Part shown: piece after piece, positions 62,212 to 64,000 of the stretch | Position numbering within the stretch: position 1 is the stretch's first letter | Layout of the letters: each line of letters starts with the position of its first letter | Assembly (NCBI RefSeq): GCF_003966695.1 | Contig: NZ_AP018829.1 | Span: 186,001-250,000 of the forward strand | DNA from: Asticcacaulis excentricus | GTDB taxonomy: Bacteria; Pseudomonadota; Alphaproteobacteria; Caulobacterales; Caulobacteraceae | Reading direction: 5' to 3' | DNA: 64,000 bases | Translations under genes and position numbers: made by a program | Notes under the pieces: generated by a model | Database searches by the model: none | What the model was told of the DNA's origin: nothing | The model's input: the letters and a program-made list of their open reading frames with translations, nothing else

Positions 62212-62319
62212 ATTAGAGCGTTTTTCACTCAAGTGGATACCGGTTGAGCGTGAAAAAACGCGACAAAACAAAAATTTAGAGCGACATTTTCGATTCAGAA
62301 TGAACGAAATGCGCTCTAG
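62212..62319 (+). repeat. Intergenic hairpin repeat R1, copy d
   Basis: Same two-hairpin plan with the linker GCGACAAAACAAAAATTTAG. Hairpin 1 pairs CGTTTTTCAC with GTGAAAAAACG imperfectly; hairpin 2 pairs GAGCG(A)CATTTTCG with CGAAATGCGCTC imperfectly. It lies in the 251-base gap between the TonB-like and sialidase-like genes. Confidence 0.72.
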
Positions 62320-62339
62320 GGCCTGACGCGTGCGTCACT

Positions 62340-63491
62340 CTACTTAAGGCTATCGAGAGGTACCCGCGTTACATCTATCGTCTCTTTATGCGTGCTATAG
62401 ACCACATAAAGATACTCATTCCAGACGACGCTCTTGGGATAATGATAGCCAATACGCTTATAGCGTCCTTCAAACTGCAACGGTGTCAGCTCATCGGCAC
62501 CACGCAGGAGAAACGACCTGTCGAAGGTGCGCCCATCAGGACTCAGCGTAATCGCCAGCGGCAATCGCAGTTTATCTCCGGAGGGGTTGTTGATAACAAA
62601 CGCCGTTCCATTAGGGAGATTGCCTGCGCTTTGCTTGGATCGCGAGTCCGGCATGGTGGTGACGACCGGGGGCGTCCAGTCCTGACCACGGTTACAGCTT
62701 TCCGAGGCCAGTTGCCGGAAACTGGACATCTGATCACGAAACACCATGACGGCGCAGTTACCGCGCAGGAACAAGCTGGGTTCCAGTTCGCGGCTAACAT
62801 TCGCATCGTCGCTGGGCAGATTGCGCATTCGCCCCCTGACCCACCCGCTGATACCCAATGGATCATCTGTATAGTAGGGCGAGACAAGCAGGCCGGGCCT
62901 CAGGTGAAACGCCGTCAGAATACGCCCGTCCGGCAGGCTATGCGGGTCCTGTTCGATGATACCCTCAACCGGTTCACCCTTAAGGTTCATCAGACGTTGC
63001 GGCGCATCCCAGGTCACCCCATCCGTACTGCGCTGATACGTGGTATACCCCCCCTTGCCGGACTGAAACCCCTCAGGCCAGACGTTGATGTAGGCGATCA
63101 GCACATTGCCATCGGTCCACCACCCACCGGACGAGCGCATCTCGCCCCCCTCGCCCGATCCCGCCAGAAGCTGCGGCGGCTGCCAGTGCACACCGTCGTC
63201 TGAGACGCTGTAAAGGACATGGGTATCCGCGCTGTCCTCATCACGTTGCGACGATTGCCACTGAACGAACAAGCGCCCCTTAAAAACAACCGGAACCGCA
63301 CCGTTGTTAAATCCGCCGTCTTCTGGACGTTGCGGTCGAAATACGGTGACCGTTTGCGTACCCTCTGCCTTACGCAGTCCGAGATTGGCCTCCGAGGCGT
63401 TGAACAGGTCCGGCTTCACCTCATAAGGCACTACGGATACCGGAGCCAGAGCCGTAAAGAGGGCTGCGATCTGCGCTTTCATGGCACTCAT
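62340..63491 (-). CDS. Sialidase-like beta-propeller protein, exported
   Basis: A 383-residue protein with a short signal-like start (MSAMKAQIAALFTALAPVSVV) and BNR/Asp-box-like repeats: VLYSVSDDGVHWQPPQLLAG, YQRSTDGVTWDAPQRLM and NRGQDWTPPVV, plus LSPDGRTFDRSFLL. The S.D.G..W pattern at blade ends is that of exo-alpha-sialidase-type propellers. Such folds occur in sialidases, uronan lyases and other glycan enzymes; no catalytic set is certain here. Starts at 63,491 or 63,482 are both possible. It lies between repeat R1 copy d and the IclR gene. Confidence 0.7.
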   Translation of the reverse strand: MSAMKAQIAALFTALAPVSVVPYEVKPDLFNASEANLGLRKAEGTQTVTVFRPQRPEDGGFNNGAVPVVFKGRLFVQWQSSQRDEDSADTHVLYSVSDDGVHWQPPQLLAGSGEGGEMRSSGGWWTDGNVLIAYINVWPEGFQSGKGGYTTYQRSTDGVTWDAPQRLMNLKGEPVEGIIEQDPHSLPDGRILTAFHLRPGLLVSPYYTDDPLGISGWVRGRMRNLPSDDANVSRELEPSLFLRGNCAVMVFRDQMSSFRQLASESCNRGQDWTPPVVTTMPDSRSKQSAGNLPNGTAFVINNPSGDKLRLPLAITLSPDGRTFDRSFLLRGADELTPLQFEGRYKRIGYHYPKSVVWNEYLYVVYSTHKETIDVTRVPLDSLK

Positions 63492-63624
63492 AGCTCCATT
63501 ACCCAACACCAAAACCGGTGCTAGCGGATTCGGATCGAGGTCAGTTGGTTCCGGTTATGAGCCCGAAAGGCTAGCACTGGGGTTTCAGGTAGGCCTGTAC
63601 GGTGGCCGTCGCTACCCTGAGCCC

Positions 63625-64000
63625 CTACCCCTTATAGCCCAGCTCTCGGCTAATGGTCAGGGTCACTTCCTTGACGTAGCCCTTCAAGGTCTCAAGACGC
63701 GCATCGTCCATATATTGCGCGGCACTGGAGATGGAGACAGCGGCGACGATCTTGCCCGACAGGTCGCGGATAGGCGCCGAGACGCAGCGGATGCGGTCTT
63801 CGTTTTCGTCCATATCGAGCGCATACCCACCTTCGCGGTAGGTCTTCATGATGTCGAGCCAGCCCTTGAGGTCGTAGCGGTAGTTGGGGAATTCGCGCGC
63901 CTCACGGTTATAGACCTCGCGCAGCTTGTCCTCATCGGCATCGAGCAGCAGGGCCTTACCCAGGCCCGTCGGGCGCAGATATTGCCGCTCTCCGATCACG
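63625..64000 (-). CDS. IclR-family regulator, C-terminal part (runs off window)
   Basis: The last 124 residues of an IclR regulator: RPTGLGKALLLDADEDKLRE, GYALDMDENEDRIRCVSAPI and AAVSISSAAQYMDDARLETL are typical of the ligand domain with its conserved GKA, DDEE-like and Cys-containing loop, ending in a helix. The DNA-binding half lies outside the window. KdgR-type IclR proteins sense 2-keto-3-deoxygluconate and control uronate genes, and a fitting inverted repeat lies at 58,164-58,184, so this is the likely local regulator. Confidence 0.88.
   Translation of the reverse strand, partial: VIGERQYLRPTGLGKALLLDADEDKLREVYNREAREFPNYRYDLKGWLDIMKTYREGGYALDMDENEDRIRCVSAPIRDLSGKIVAAVSISSAAQYMDDARLETLKGYVKEVTLTISRELGYKG

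Overview
The window looks like chromosome of an alphaproteobacterium of the Caulobacterales. Asticcacaulis is my best guess, by inference and not proven. The reasons are a moderately GC-rich sequence, several large TonB-dependent receptors with a FecI/FecR pair, NodT-type outer-membrane efflux lipoproteins, a MucR/Ros regulator, and uronate catabolism genes typical of plant- and algal-polymer degraders. I see no rRNA, tRNA or CRISPR array.

Region 1 (1-27,787) is an accessory block lying between two same-orientation copies of one IS110/IS1111-type insertion sequence; the left copy is cut by the window edge. It carries small regulator-plus-enzyme modules: LysR with a zinc alcohol dehydrogenase; an RND pump and adaptor with a methyltransferase; HxlR with an SDR and a Tat-exported alpha/beta hydrolase; a thiolase; an SDR/aldo-keto reductase/NAD(P)-binding protein/aldo-keto reductase operon; TetR with an aldehyde dehydrogenase and an SDR; and a complete tripartite RND efflux system with its own TetR. 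Three of these regulators have clear palindromic operators next to their genes. The overall theme is handling reactive carbonyls and exporting toxic compounds.

Region 2 (about 26,250-33,000) is a scarred junction. It holds a C-terminal fragment of an antiporter-like gene, the IS, a low-GC stretch, a C-terminal aminotransferase fragment, an intact chemoreceptor gene, an IS3-type orfA remnant, an HU gene, a MucR-type gene missing its usual N-terminus and an IS1380-type transposase remnant.

Region 3 (33,000-39,300) has three exported proteins of unknown or weakly known role, followed by a compact four-gene signalling block: a NarL-type kinase and regulator, a CHASE3-HAMP-PAS kinase, and a single-domain receiver.

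Region 4 (39,256-64,000) is a polysaccharide-utilization locus. It encodes a DeoR regulator, a BNR_4 propeller protein (possible lyase), two paralogous TonB-dependent receptors (one with an STN signalling domain beside FecR and a FecI-type sigma factor), a GlcG/HbpS protein, a third receptor, a DUF2264 protein, a GH105-DUF4861 fusion, KduI, an ExuT-like MFS transporter, an alginate-lyase-family gene broken by an in-frame amber codon, a TonB-C-domain protein without a membrane anchor, a sialidase-like propeller and the start of an IclR regulator. Together these suggest import and breakdown of a uronate-rich glycan through unsaturated uronate to 5-keto-4-deoxyuronate. Two kinds of candidate operator lie in its intergenic regions.

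Across the window, two families of hairpin-forming intergenic repeats occur at gene ends. Several supply the stop codon of the neighbouring gene, and some arms differ by compensatory changes.
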